DNA of 64,000 nt, taken from Termitomyces sp. T153. Its lineage: Eukaryota > Basidiomycota > Agaricomycetes > Agaricales > Lyophyllaceae. The translations under genes and the position numbers were made by a program. How positions within the stretch are numbered: the first letter of the stretch is position 1; each line of letters starts with the position of its first letter. The stretch spans positions 124,001-188,000 of the forward strand of contig JACKQL020000054.1 in the NCBI GenBank assembly GCA_018296165.2, written 5' to 3'. Positions 24,320 through 33,899 of the stretch are shown piece by piece. The notes under the pieces are model-generated. The model saw only the letters and a program-made list of their open reading frames with translations. It did no database searches and was not told where the DNA came from.

Positions 24320-25737
24320 ATGACGTTTTCTTCGCTTTTGAAAAAATTGTTCACCAAATTCCGCTTTCCCCCCAAGATCGTTGGTCCTATAGAACTCCCC
24401 CTTGACGTGCTGGAAGTGATAGTAGATCAGGCAGACGTACATACTCAGCTCAAGCTGTCTCTCGTGTCCCGACGCATTATGCGCAGAAGCCGCAACGTTC
24501 TATTTGACACTCTCATCTTCGTTGGCAGTGGCTTCCTTGTGGAGTATGCGTACGCTGAAATGTATGAGACGGGGAACCATGACCATCGACTTGACCGTCT
24601 TTTTAAACTTCTTGAGAGCCCTTCCGAGACAATCGCTTCCAGCGTCAGGACTATCCAGATCGGAAACCTCTTCAGGACGTCCTTTAAATACAGGGCCCGA
24701 GATAACGTTCATTTCCTGGCCACAAAGTTCTGTAATTTAACAACCTTCAGGCTGATCTCAATTGAGTGGGATAACATTCCTGCACATATCCTCGAATTTT
24801 TCCTTGCTCTTTGTCCTAACGAAGTTCAGCTTGAGCATGTCTGCTTTCGAAGGACGGGGTTATTCGTGCGGTTATTCCAAAGCCGATTCATAACCAATGC
24901 TCGGAAAATTTCACTGTTTTCTGTCTCCGTTGATACAGCAAATGCGAAGAACATAACACTTTTGACGCTCCAACATCCTAAACAAGTTTTCCATTTCCCG
25001 ATCATCGACGTTTCATCCCTTGTCAATTTCTACGAACTCTGGAATGATGACTTTATACGCTCTAGCGTCACAATCAATTCATTCCATCTCGGTTATGCTA
25101 CACACTACATTGAATCATATGGAAAGGAAATTGCAATTTCCTTCATAAAAAAGGTTCTACGCCTTATCGAACCGGACATCGAGTCTCTATTTGTTGATGT
25201 CCAGGAATATCAATGTACGTTTGAATCCTTTCCGACTTCTATTCAAGGCTGACTTTCCGATCAAATTTAGTTTCGCGGGACCTGTATGCGCAGGTCGATC
25301 TATCCCAGTGTACTACAGTGAAAGTATTGAAGCTACTGATACCAACTGTTCTGGAACATCAACAAGTGCATGATGTGGAAAATGTGTGGACGCTTATTGG
25401 TGGCCTACCTTCTGCCCATATTGAAAGAATTGACCTAATCTTGAATATTCGCTATTTGAGAGACGAAGGCCTTCCAAAAAAATTGCGATCTATCTCTTGG
25501 ATTGAGATGGCACGACGGCTGCAGAACATATTTCCATTGTTGAAAGATGTACAATTCATCTTTGGGGATCGTTCTCGCGCGGACGTTTTTTTGCCTTCGA
25601 TTTTGGAAGCAATCGGTAGTGATATCCGCAAATTTGGGCTGGTCAACGTCGATATTAACTTTCGACCATATTTCTTGGATCATTTCCGAGAGCCAGAGGT
25701 ACCTGCTGCTCTTACTCTGAAGCTGTCCCATGATTAA
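24320..25737 (+). CDS. F-box-like protein, copy A
   Basis: Two exons, 24320-25214 and 25271-25737, encode 453 aa. The ATG at 24320 is the first in frame. Residues about 22-60 read ELPLDVLEVIVDQAD, then QLKLSLVSRRIMRRSRNVLF, the pattern of an F-box-like helix bundle that recruits substrates to SCF ubiquitin ligases. The rest resembles the variable repeat-type C-terminal regions of mushroom F-box-like proteins, with no named domain. The GTACGT donor lies within a CAAT|GTACGT context, and the exon-2 start SRDLYAQVDLSQCTTVKVL is shared with copy B, which supports the intron. It converges on the kinase-like gene with a 293-bp gap. The target is unknown. Confidence 0.72.
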
Positions 25738-26030
25738 CTTTCTCATAGCCCTCTTTTCTTTGGAGATCTGTTTTGACCTAGTGAAAGAGGGTGTTGATGT
25801 ACCGCTGAATAGGCTATCCCATCCGAAGTATGGCCTGCGTAACTCAATTGCCTTTCTGTAATGAGCTGGTTAGACTCGGTTGTGCCTGACTCTGGCACTT
25901 TATTGTGGTTCATAGCAACTAGTGGGCTAAATCCACATCAACAGTTGAATGTACTTCGCGCTATCAGTAGTACTTGTTATTCAACGCTGTGGCTGGGAAG
26001 GACATAAAGCGCTATCATGAAGGCAATTTA
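25738..26030. other. Convergent intergenic gap
   Basis: A 293-bp region between the stop codons of the F-box-like and kinase-like genes. It should hold both terminators. No further feature is seen. Confidence 0.4.
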
Positions 26031-26916
26031 CTAAACAACGACGCAGCCGCATCCTTGATCATGATCATCCGGGTCATACTCCTGAACTACTTCTGGTTCG
26101 CCTGCGCTCAGTATACGTGCCCCATTGAGTCTATGACCTTTAGCCCAATCAATTATCTCTGCCCTCCAGACGCCACTAACTTTGTGGAAAACAAAATTTC
26201 CAGGGTTCAGATCTCTAATCCATCACATTAGTTCAATAATAACTAAGAAATGAGTTCGAAACTTCAAGTCACCCACTTGTTCTCCATATGAAATTCCTGC
26301 TTGTAACGTGTAATTGCTTCATGAATCAGCTCCTCCGCTTGATTCGCCGGAATCTGGGGTTTGATGGCCTGGTATGGGCGTCCCATGTCCCGCATAACAA
26401 TGTAAAAAATACTATTGTCTGCGTTACGTCCCCAGCCGAGAAATTGGTTAACAGCTTTGAGATAAATAACTTCTTCTTCGATCTGTTTGCGAGACCCGCC
26501 AGGTGCGTCGCGCCGAGTAATCTTTATGACGGCCTTTTGCCCCTGGAATGTCGTTGCAAATACCCTGCCAACCATGCCACCGCCAATGAATTGTGATGCT
26601 TTCGAATTCCGCAGCGCTGACTGAACCGGACCCTGTGACCGCTTTGCTACACATTTGCAGGAATTGGCGGGTTGATAGACATCGCGCGTCCCGGTGGGTC
26701 CTAGGCCAAGTTTTGCAAGGTGAGGTTTTACGGGAACTGGTGCATGCGGAGCGCTGCCTTTAATCGTCGAAAGCTTTGCCTATATATCATTCGTTAGTCT
26801 CAAACGGTAACAGTCCAAATTGTGCATGCCTTGTTCGGTGCAGGTCTTAGAGCAATCTGCAACGGGATGGCAGAGACGGCATATAAGAAGAAGAGGATGA
26901 GAAGGTGAAATCGCAT
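26031..26916 (-). CDS. Kinase-like protein with signal peptide and CaaX-like end, copy A
   Basis: Three exons, 26916-26830, 26779-26277 and 26214-26031, encode 257 aa. The N-terminus, LLILFFLYAVSA, is a signal peptide or anchor. The kinase-like core shows a glycine loop (FIGGGMVGRVFATTFQG), the ATP lysine (KAVIKITRR), an acidic helix (EEEVIYLKAVNQFLGWG), a hinge (FYIVMRDMGRPY), a catalytic-loop-like DLNPGNFVF and the metal-binding Asp in EIIDWAKG. The last residues are GCGCVVV, a CaaX-type ending. The catalytic residues look intact, so activity is possible, but the domain is very short. Intron 1 (26829-26780) starts with GC and is conserved in copy B. I know similar short kinase-like proteins from mushroom genomes but no assigned function. 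Confidence 0.7.
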
Positions 26917-28370
26917 TAGATTTTGCGGGTGTGATCGTCAAAAAAGGGAAGGAGGTCCAGCCTAAGGAGAGAACAAATTGAACTTGTCGTTTTATAGCCC
27001 CAGCCATCAGGATACACATCTCTGCATTGGAAGTGTTCCTTGGAAGACCGATGTGTGGACCCCGGGCGTACCTGGATCAAAAGTAATATACTAAAGAAGT
27101 AGTACTCCGACGTGATCGTTGAATACGAAGGAAATAATGGTGTTCAAACTTTCGTCTCCATGATAGGTGGTGAATCAAGGAAAAGGAGGATCGAAGACTT
27201 GGTCCTCATGCTCAATAGCATAACTGAAATGTACGATTTTCGCTGAGGAGAACAGCAATGTGGGGCAATGTAATGTGGGTGAGGAGGCAGTGCAAATTTG
27301 GAATTGTATGGATCGCCAAATTGATCCAAGCTTTCAAGAATGCATTGGAAGTGTTCCTTGGAAGACCGATGTGTGATCCCCGGGCAAACCTGGATCAAAG
27401 TTTCATACACTGAAGGAGTAAAAATTGAATATTAACCACGGACTTCAAGCCATCGTCGAAATAATGGTATTCAAGCTTTGTACCATGACAGGTGGTTAAC
27501 CAAGGAAAATGAAAATCCAGGATCTGGTACTCATGGTCGTAAACTGAAATGTACGGTCATCTCTGAAGAGGGCGACAGTGTGGGCTAGTGCGGGTGAGGA
27601 GGCAGTGCCAATTCGAGAATCGTATTGGATCGCCAAAACTGATCCAAGCTTTGATGAATGCACGCTCCATCAATAGTTTGGGTTCAAACAGTGATCCAGA
27701 AAAAATCGAGGCAGCACCCCGAGAGAACGCAACTCTTCAAATACACGATTCTATTTCGGGTCAAAGGGTACAGCATGGAGGCTGAGTAAGTGAATAGGGA
27801 GAAGAGATATCAACACTTAGAAATCATGGAATTCGTGAGGATTTCGAATGTGATGGCGAGTACGCGACGAAAGGCTACCACGTGGGTTAATACATCATCC
27901 TGCCACGTATATCGTATTCATGGAGGACTGGTTCCCAGTCTAGTTGTATTGGACTGGAAAAAACTCGTAGTCTACAGGATGCTGGCCATGTTGTTGTATT
28001 GCCAAGGAAACTCGTAGAGAAGCCCCCACTGAGGAAATACCTCGCATACACAGAAAAAAAAGCGCGTCACGAGGGTAGGGCGGCAGAATTGTCAGAGCCA
28101 TGACCGGCCACTGCGCGTCGTAAGAACGTCGGCATCACATATCAATGGATAAATACTATTGGTATGTACTTGGGTATAATGTGGCGTAGCGAACACGCGG
28201 CTGTGTGCAGTTGAGGGAGCCGAACTCGGCAGATTGCGTTATTTTGATCGTGGTCCGTGGAAGGATTCATAGGCGAGGCGTCAGAGGAAGCTCGCTGGGT
28301 TGGGAAGAGGCGAGGAAGGGTAAATAACATGGTTCAGGCAGCTGTGAAGCTATAAATGAGGGAAAGGTAC
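26917..28370. repeat. Kinase upstream region with ~315-bp direct repeat
   Basis: CATTGGAAGTGTTCCTTGGA occurs at 27028 and 27341. Each occurrence is followed by GAAATAATGGT, AGGTGGT, GAAATGTACG, GTGGG..GTGAGGAGGCAGTGC and GATCGCCAAA..TGATCCAAGC in the same order. Two units of about 315 bp therefore lie 5' of the kinase-like gene. The whole block recurs upstream of copy B. The 88-codon minus frame at 27144-27410 lies wholly within the repeat and is probably not a gene. Confidence 0.7.
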
Positions 28371-28423
28371 CTACTCTGCAGCCGGGGGACTGAGATCGAC
28401 AGGCAAGGAATAATTAATCAACA

Positions 28424-28939
28424 TCAGATGCACGTAAGCTGCTGACAGTCCCTTGCCGCAACTTCTCTTGATCCAATAGTCATCTCGAACGTTTGGTTGT
28501 TCTCTAGCCCAGGTCTCCCGATTGAACAAGTACACGATAGAAACCGGGTTTCCGACGCTACCGCCTTGTTCGGAGACCTTGGTGACCATGCGGAAGCGGT
28601 CGAAAGAGATAAATGATCGAGAATTGAGACAATCGTGGTTGTGAATCTCGTTTGGTTGACTTCGCCTCCTTCTCTATACTTAGACGTATCAAGTACCCAC
28701 GAGTCGATGTTCTCCAGCCCTTCTAGTATGTACCTACTATCCTTTGTTCGTTTCTTTCGCTGCATTGCATATACACCGTTTCGTGCTGGATCTTTTTTCA
28801 TTAGAATCAGTTCGCGATTGGGTGGCCAAGATGGCGTCACCAACCGTCGCTGTTGCACGCTATCCCCTCCGAATCGACTACGGAACACGGTCAGTCGTAC
28901 ACCGAGGATTCCTATAGAGCTGAATAGCTCGGTCAGCAC
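28424..28939 (-). pseudogene. Relic of an unrecognised coding region
   Basis: A 171-codon open frame contains sensible-looking text (PNRELILMKKDPARNG and RYILEGLENIDSWVLDTSKY). The same region in copy B (about 62130-62310 minus) keeps GLENIDSW but is broken by frameshifts and stops. I do not recognise the family. It may be the remains of a third gene of the duplicated block, better preserved in copy A. No reliable start or introns. Confidence 0.3.
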
Positions 28940-30120
28940 TTGTAGTATGCATGTCGTACACTACCCGTGGCATTCTCTAACCCTAGAGCTTTTGGTACGC
29001 AACCTCCCAATGCTACTTTGACTGCCTAGAAGTTTTATTGGATCCCCTTTGATAGAAATCAAAATCATGAGGACGGTGCATTCATATCGAAAATTACTTC
29101 TAGTAGCCCTAGAATCACGAAGGCTCGCAAGATAAAGAGGTAACCTTGTCCATTACTTGCACAAATCAATCCGTATCAGCAGTTCAACTGCAACCTGTGG
29201 CTTGATTGTTGTTTTTCATAGTCCAATAATTTCACAACCAGATTCCTCTTCCTTCTTAAGCCTGCCGTGCGCCTGAGTATACTTTAGCGTCACCAAGCAA
29301 TGATAAGAAAGCATCTACTGTGTTTCTTACAAACCTAGTATGACTGTCTTGGATCATGGTGCAAGTGGCATTGTGAGGTTCGTTGTTTTACTTTTGAATA
29401 CTAATAACGATTCATTCGGACGTCACATTGTCAGTATAGCCAGCATCACCTCTATGTTTTGTTTGACCTCCCTACATTGTCTTTTGTAGTGAATGAAAGC
29501 TATGGAGCGCGAAGCCACGTTTGTCACATGTTGCGCGCTCTGGCGAACCCTATGCACTTTCAGATCGCTGTTCTGTATGGGGAGGCGGTGCAACTACCCT
29601 CGGTGCAATACAACATTTTTGAACACTGATGTATCTGCATGAGACGGGCATAGTCTATATGAGCAATGAGGGGCACAGCTGTTCTTACTGCCTGAATTCT
29701 TTGATTTTGTGGACAATCTCAGCAGGTATAGACGGAACCGGCACAGGAAGAGCATAACTTGAAGAGAAGCCACACGAGAGGACGCGGCAAGCATCAGTCT
29801 AGAGGAGACGCTTGGCAACAGTGGAGGCGCAGTTGGAGGCTACTGAGGAACAGAGCCAATGCCTAGATTTGCGTTGAGTGTAATATAGTCATTTTGAGTG
29901 TTTTTGGTCCTTCAGATCAGAGAATGAATGTTTTCTGGCTCCTGTTCGGTTCTTTGGCTCTTCTCTGCGCAAACCTCTCTTACCTGCATATTGAACAGTT
30001 CAAGCGCCCCTTTCCATTGGGCGTGAGAGTGCAAATCGTCTCCCACCAATTGATGCGAGTAACTGACTGCTTTCCTTCCCACCTCTCTTTAAGCCCCCTT
30101 ATATTGCTACCCAGACTACA
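28940..30120. other. Gene-free end of duplication A and patatin upstream region
   Basis: Up to about 29440 this is non-coding DNA of the duplication. From there to 30120 no gene is recognisable. A CCCCTTATATTG sequence near 30095-30107 could serve as the core promoter of the truncated patatin gene. Confidence 0.35.
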
Positions 30121-30300
30121 ATGGAAAACGCCAATACTGATCATGCTCAATGTGGATTGAGGCTTCTAGCCTTAGGTCTGTTTTTTCCTCTGTAAAGCAT
30201 GGTTCCTTACAATAGTATCTGATTGTCTTTTAGATAATGGTGGTATCCGTGGAATGTCTGAACTAGTTATTTTGAGGAAATCATGTGGAAAATGCCAAAT
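30121..30300 (+). pseudogene. Truncated patatin-like phospholipase, N-terminus only
   Basis: Exon 1 (30121-30175) reads MENANTDHAQCGLRLLAL. After a 58-nt intron (30176-30233) comes DNGGIRGMSELVIL, which matches LDGGGIRGLSELLIL, the oxyanion-hole start of fungal patatin-like lipases. Normally DGGGxRG is seen, so the first Gly is Asn here. Shortly after, the frame slips (an EIM-type helix is readable only one base out) and CpG-poor transposon DNA begins. The catalytic GxSxG and DG(A/G) parts are absent. The gene was cut by the transposon block. Confidence 0.6.
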
Positions 30301-32708
30301 GAATAGTATATTCATTATATGGCAAAGTGGGCTGGGACATGGTGTACAAAGTACAAAAGTTGGGGTTTCTGGGTAAGTGTACACAACTGCTTGGAGTGCT
30401 ACACAAGCTAAGCCACACAGGCAAAGATAGTCACACAGACAGAAAGCCATACAAGCAAATCAAGGAATCCCAGCAGAGACCTTATGTCAGGTTCTGCTGA
30501 CCACAGGGGCTCAGCTTAACTGGGCAAGTCCTTACTAGGCAGATGTGACATCCTGCACTTATAACCTAGCATTTCAGGGAGGTTTGGACTTCAGATACTT
30601 GTGAGGATAAGCTCAGGGGAGCAGTCTCAACAAGTCTAGGATGTTCCAGGGAAGTCTAAGACAAGGCACAATTGGGCTTGGGGTGTATCATGTACAAGTC
30701 CAGAGATGGATTCTAGGAACACAGGGCAAGCAGAGGTCATGCAAGTGATGGGAGCAGGACCAGAGTTTGATGGGGGATTAATCAAGGTTGATGGGTTCTG
30801 GGACCAAGTGTAGGGCAGGGTCCAGAGTTAATTATGAATATATGAGTTGTAAATAGATGAGCAGAGATTGTAATGGAGTTGGAGTGAAAGGAATTCAGGT
30901 GCACATGAAAGAAAACAGAAGCAGACAAGATGAGACAGAGTCAAGATAAGACAGAGACAAGAATGAGATAGATTGAGAGAAATACAAGACAGGAGATAAA
31001 AATAGAAATAGAGATGAGGCCAGGAAACATAACAAACACAGACCATAACAGAAGAATATCAGCAATATCAAGACTACTATAGCATATATTGCTCTATGGT
31101 TTATATACTAACTACAAGGATTCCTCCAGGGGCTGTGGGTCTGATGGTGGGGTTGGCATGGCCATGCAGGCCTGGTGGGTGTCAGTTTTGATTGGGCAGG
31201 CCATGGTGACACATTGGTGTTGGTCCACAGTGTGTGCTGGAGTTCCTGAGAAGTGTTGGAGATATCCGGGGGCTTGGAAGAGAATGGGGGGAGTGATGGG
31301 GCTTGCCAGGGGTCATCAGGGCTTGCCAGGGAAGTGTTGGAGTTAGCCAAGGCAGGCATCAAGGGTGAATGAAGGTTGGAGTGAGTCAAGGGGGTGTTGG
31401 TGAGGACTCTGAGGGAGTGGGGTTGCTTGAAAGAGGTCTGGAGATCTGGGAGTGGGTTGTGACACCTTAGTACAACAGCATAGCACCACACAGAAGTTCT
31501 GAATCACACAGAAGGAGACCTGAATACAAACTTGCCCATCTTTGATTACATGCAGAAGAGGAGAAATGTGAAGTAGTCAAAACTTGTATTGGTTACACTA
31601 AGATATGGACTATATATGAGACTAAGCTAGTCTGTTGGAGACTGTGATATACACTCAGCAATCCAGCTATTGTAGGGTATAGAATACTATGTGTCTGGAC
31701 TGCTGGGCAAAGGGTATTATACTCTGACCATATAGTCTTTTGTCCAAACAAATCTGTTCTAGGCTAAGTGCTTTCTATTCTGAGGTTCTAAGCATTCCTA
31801 TAAGGGTGTCCTAGGTTCTATATCATTTCCCAAGGCTCTGGCACTGGTGTCTGGATGTACCAGTGGTCAAATCCTCATGCCACAACCTGGACAATGTTCC
31901 AGCCTCCACAGCTTACACAGAAAGCTTATCTTCTGTGATTCCAATAGCCTTCAACCTATGCTTCAACATTCTAGTCCAAAATCATAGAATGTCCTGAGGT
32001 TAGGCAAGCTGTGCCTGACTCCCCAATACCACTTTTGTCTGATCATGAACAATGTGCATCCCCAAAGGTCTTTGATTCAGTAGGTACTAATCCCTCTAAA
32101 ATAGTTCTCCATTTTTGTTTTATTCTGCTGGCATATGCTCCTTAATACTCTCTATAGCCTTCAGTAGTATAGCCTATAACCTCTATACAACTGGTAATTG
32201 CATGGTTCCATCCAATGCAGGGATATTTGAATACCACCCCCATCCCTGGTATGTATGCCTGGTTGTCACTACAATCAGGATTGCTATAGCCACAGAGTTA
32301 CAACTATTACAGTATTTCATATCTGTTCTAATAACTGGTAACAAGTTCAATAATATAGTATTATTTGCAAAATCAATGCATGAATGGGTATACACCATAT
32401 CACTGGATATAGTTAGTTTTTTTGTATGTTTTTAAATCAATGTATTCCTCATCCTCAGCCTGAGTCCCATTGGACTCAGCTGCTTGTTTGTTGTCAATGT
32501 CACCAGGATCCTCATCCTGTTCAATGTTGGTGTCCCCCATATCCAAGGGAGCAGCAGTGTGTGCTGCTTGTATGAACCAGCAAGGAGCTGGCTTGGCCAG
32601 CTCTCTGCATTCTTGGGCAAAGTGACCAACCTTTCTGCACTTATAACAGGTTGCAGACTGTCTGGCATCTTTGCCTGGTTGGCTCAATGCTATGGTCAAC
32701 ACATTCTT
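30301..32708 (-). mobile_element. Older retroelement, left part, with gag C-terminus
   Basis: CpG-poor DNA with a gag-type zinc knuckle CYKCRKVGHFAQEC on the minus strand near 32650-32600, followed by an acidic tail and a stop near 32400. The frame continues without loss across the copia insertion into 51893-52090. The 2.1 kb from 30301 to 32400 has no recognisable pol region. It may be the 3' non-coding part or an LTR of a non-autonomous element. No matching terminal repeat was found. Confidence 0.5.
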
Positions 32709-33194
32709 TGTTAGAAACCAGACTGATGTCTTAAGCTAGACCTAAGAACAATAGTAAGTATTATTCCTCAGTCTGATATAAATGACTGAATTGGTTTGTA
32801 CCAAAGAACAATAGTAAGTATTATTCTAAGGTACACTCAGTAATCTGTATCTGAATGTAAGTATGAGCAATGTACCCTCAGTCTGATATAAATGATCAAG
32901 GGTTCTGTCTACAGTAGGTCTAATATATATACATGTATGGACAATGGAGGCCATAATGTGGTAGTGGCCAATATAGAATGAATAAATGAATGAATGGCTC
33001 ATTTTGTTTACTTTAAGACCTATTTTACATGTGAACATAGTGTCCTAGGTCCTGCAGTTTGAAGGGGGTGGTAATTATAAACATATCCAGTAGGTACTCC
33101 AGCTAGACACCTTTTCAAGTGTGCCAGTTATGCCTCATAGCTATTTTTACTACAATTTGATCCCATTGGAGTTCATACTACTTCCCACTGTAAA

Positions 33195-33750
33195 TGTAAG
33201 GGTGACCTCTGGAGGCTGTGGCTCAGTCACACAACTGGCAGAGGGAGATCCAAAGTTTATTCAGTATCTACAAGAAGTTCTAGAGTTCTAGCTACTCACC
33301 TGGCAGAGAGAGATCCAAAGAGAACAAGTCTAAGGATCCCCAATGCCAGTGTTCGGAAAATTTAGTCTAGAGCTTCTGAAAACAACACCCAACAACAACC
33401 AAATCCAGAGTCCGATCAAAAGTGAAAATCCATTGTAAATGGCCTTGATCTCCGGACTCTCTGCACGCGACTACATACCAATATAACCATAAGATAGCCC
33501 TTGGTCAGAAGTACCTGTGGTCCAAAGATGGGAGGCCTACAATGAGTGGTAGGCCTGGAATATATGAAACAATCCAGGGGTCTGGTAAGAGGCCATGTAG
33601 AAGGGGTGACACTTGTCAGAATTACAGACAGAGAACCAGTGCAGCCTGATGGTTAAAACTGGAACCAGCAGATAGGGAAGTGAAAGGAGAATAAAGGAAA
33701 ACCATAAGGAGGGAGAACAGAGCAAAGGGGGACTGGGACATCCCCTGACA
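33195..33750 (-). repeat. Gypsy 3' LTR (556 bp)
   Basis: The partner of 39193-39748. It retains more CpG sites. It is preceded by GTAAA and followed by the purine tract. Confidence 0.95.
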
Positions 33751-33899
33751 TCACTCCCCCTCTAGCATGCAGTGTCTCAATGTACTGGGTAGAAGAAGTC
33801 ACAAATTGCCTGGTCCACTGCTGAAATAGGATAGATGCCTCAAATGGCCTTCAGGGCATTTGGATGCCTTTGGTAGAAGTCCCAGACCAGGGTCGGTGC

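Larger units (their letters stand above)
24170..29440. repeat. Segmental duplication, copy A
   Basis: This region contains the F-box-like gene, the kinase-like gene and about 3 kb of non-coding DNA. All of it recurs in the same order at 52195-56310 and 61971-62525. The left edge is marked by TGATCCGCTGT in both copies. The right edge is marked by ACTAATAACGATTCATTCGG, at about 29400 here and 62500 in copy B. Similarity by eye is moderate in the left part, very high from about 26340 to 28370, and moderate beyond that with a deletion in copy B. Confidence 0.9.

Noticed and set aside
27144..27410. 88-codon minus frame nearly identical in copy B (55074-55340).
   Set aside because: It lies inside the direct repeat and the recently homogenised tract, so identity is not evidence of coding. 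The sequence has no family features.
31089..31491. Trp/Gly-rich plus frame and Pro/Ser-rich minus frame at 31.1-31.5 kb.
   Set aside because: This is low-complexity, CpG-poor transposon DNA with short internal repeats (gggcttgccagggg). No domain is seen.
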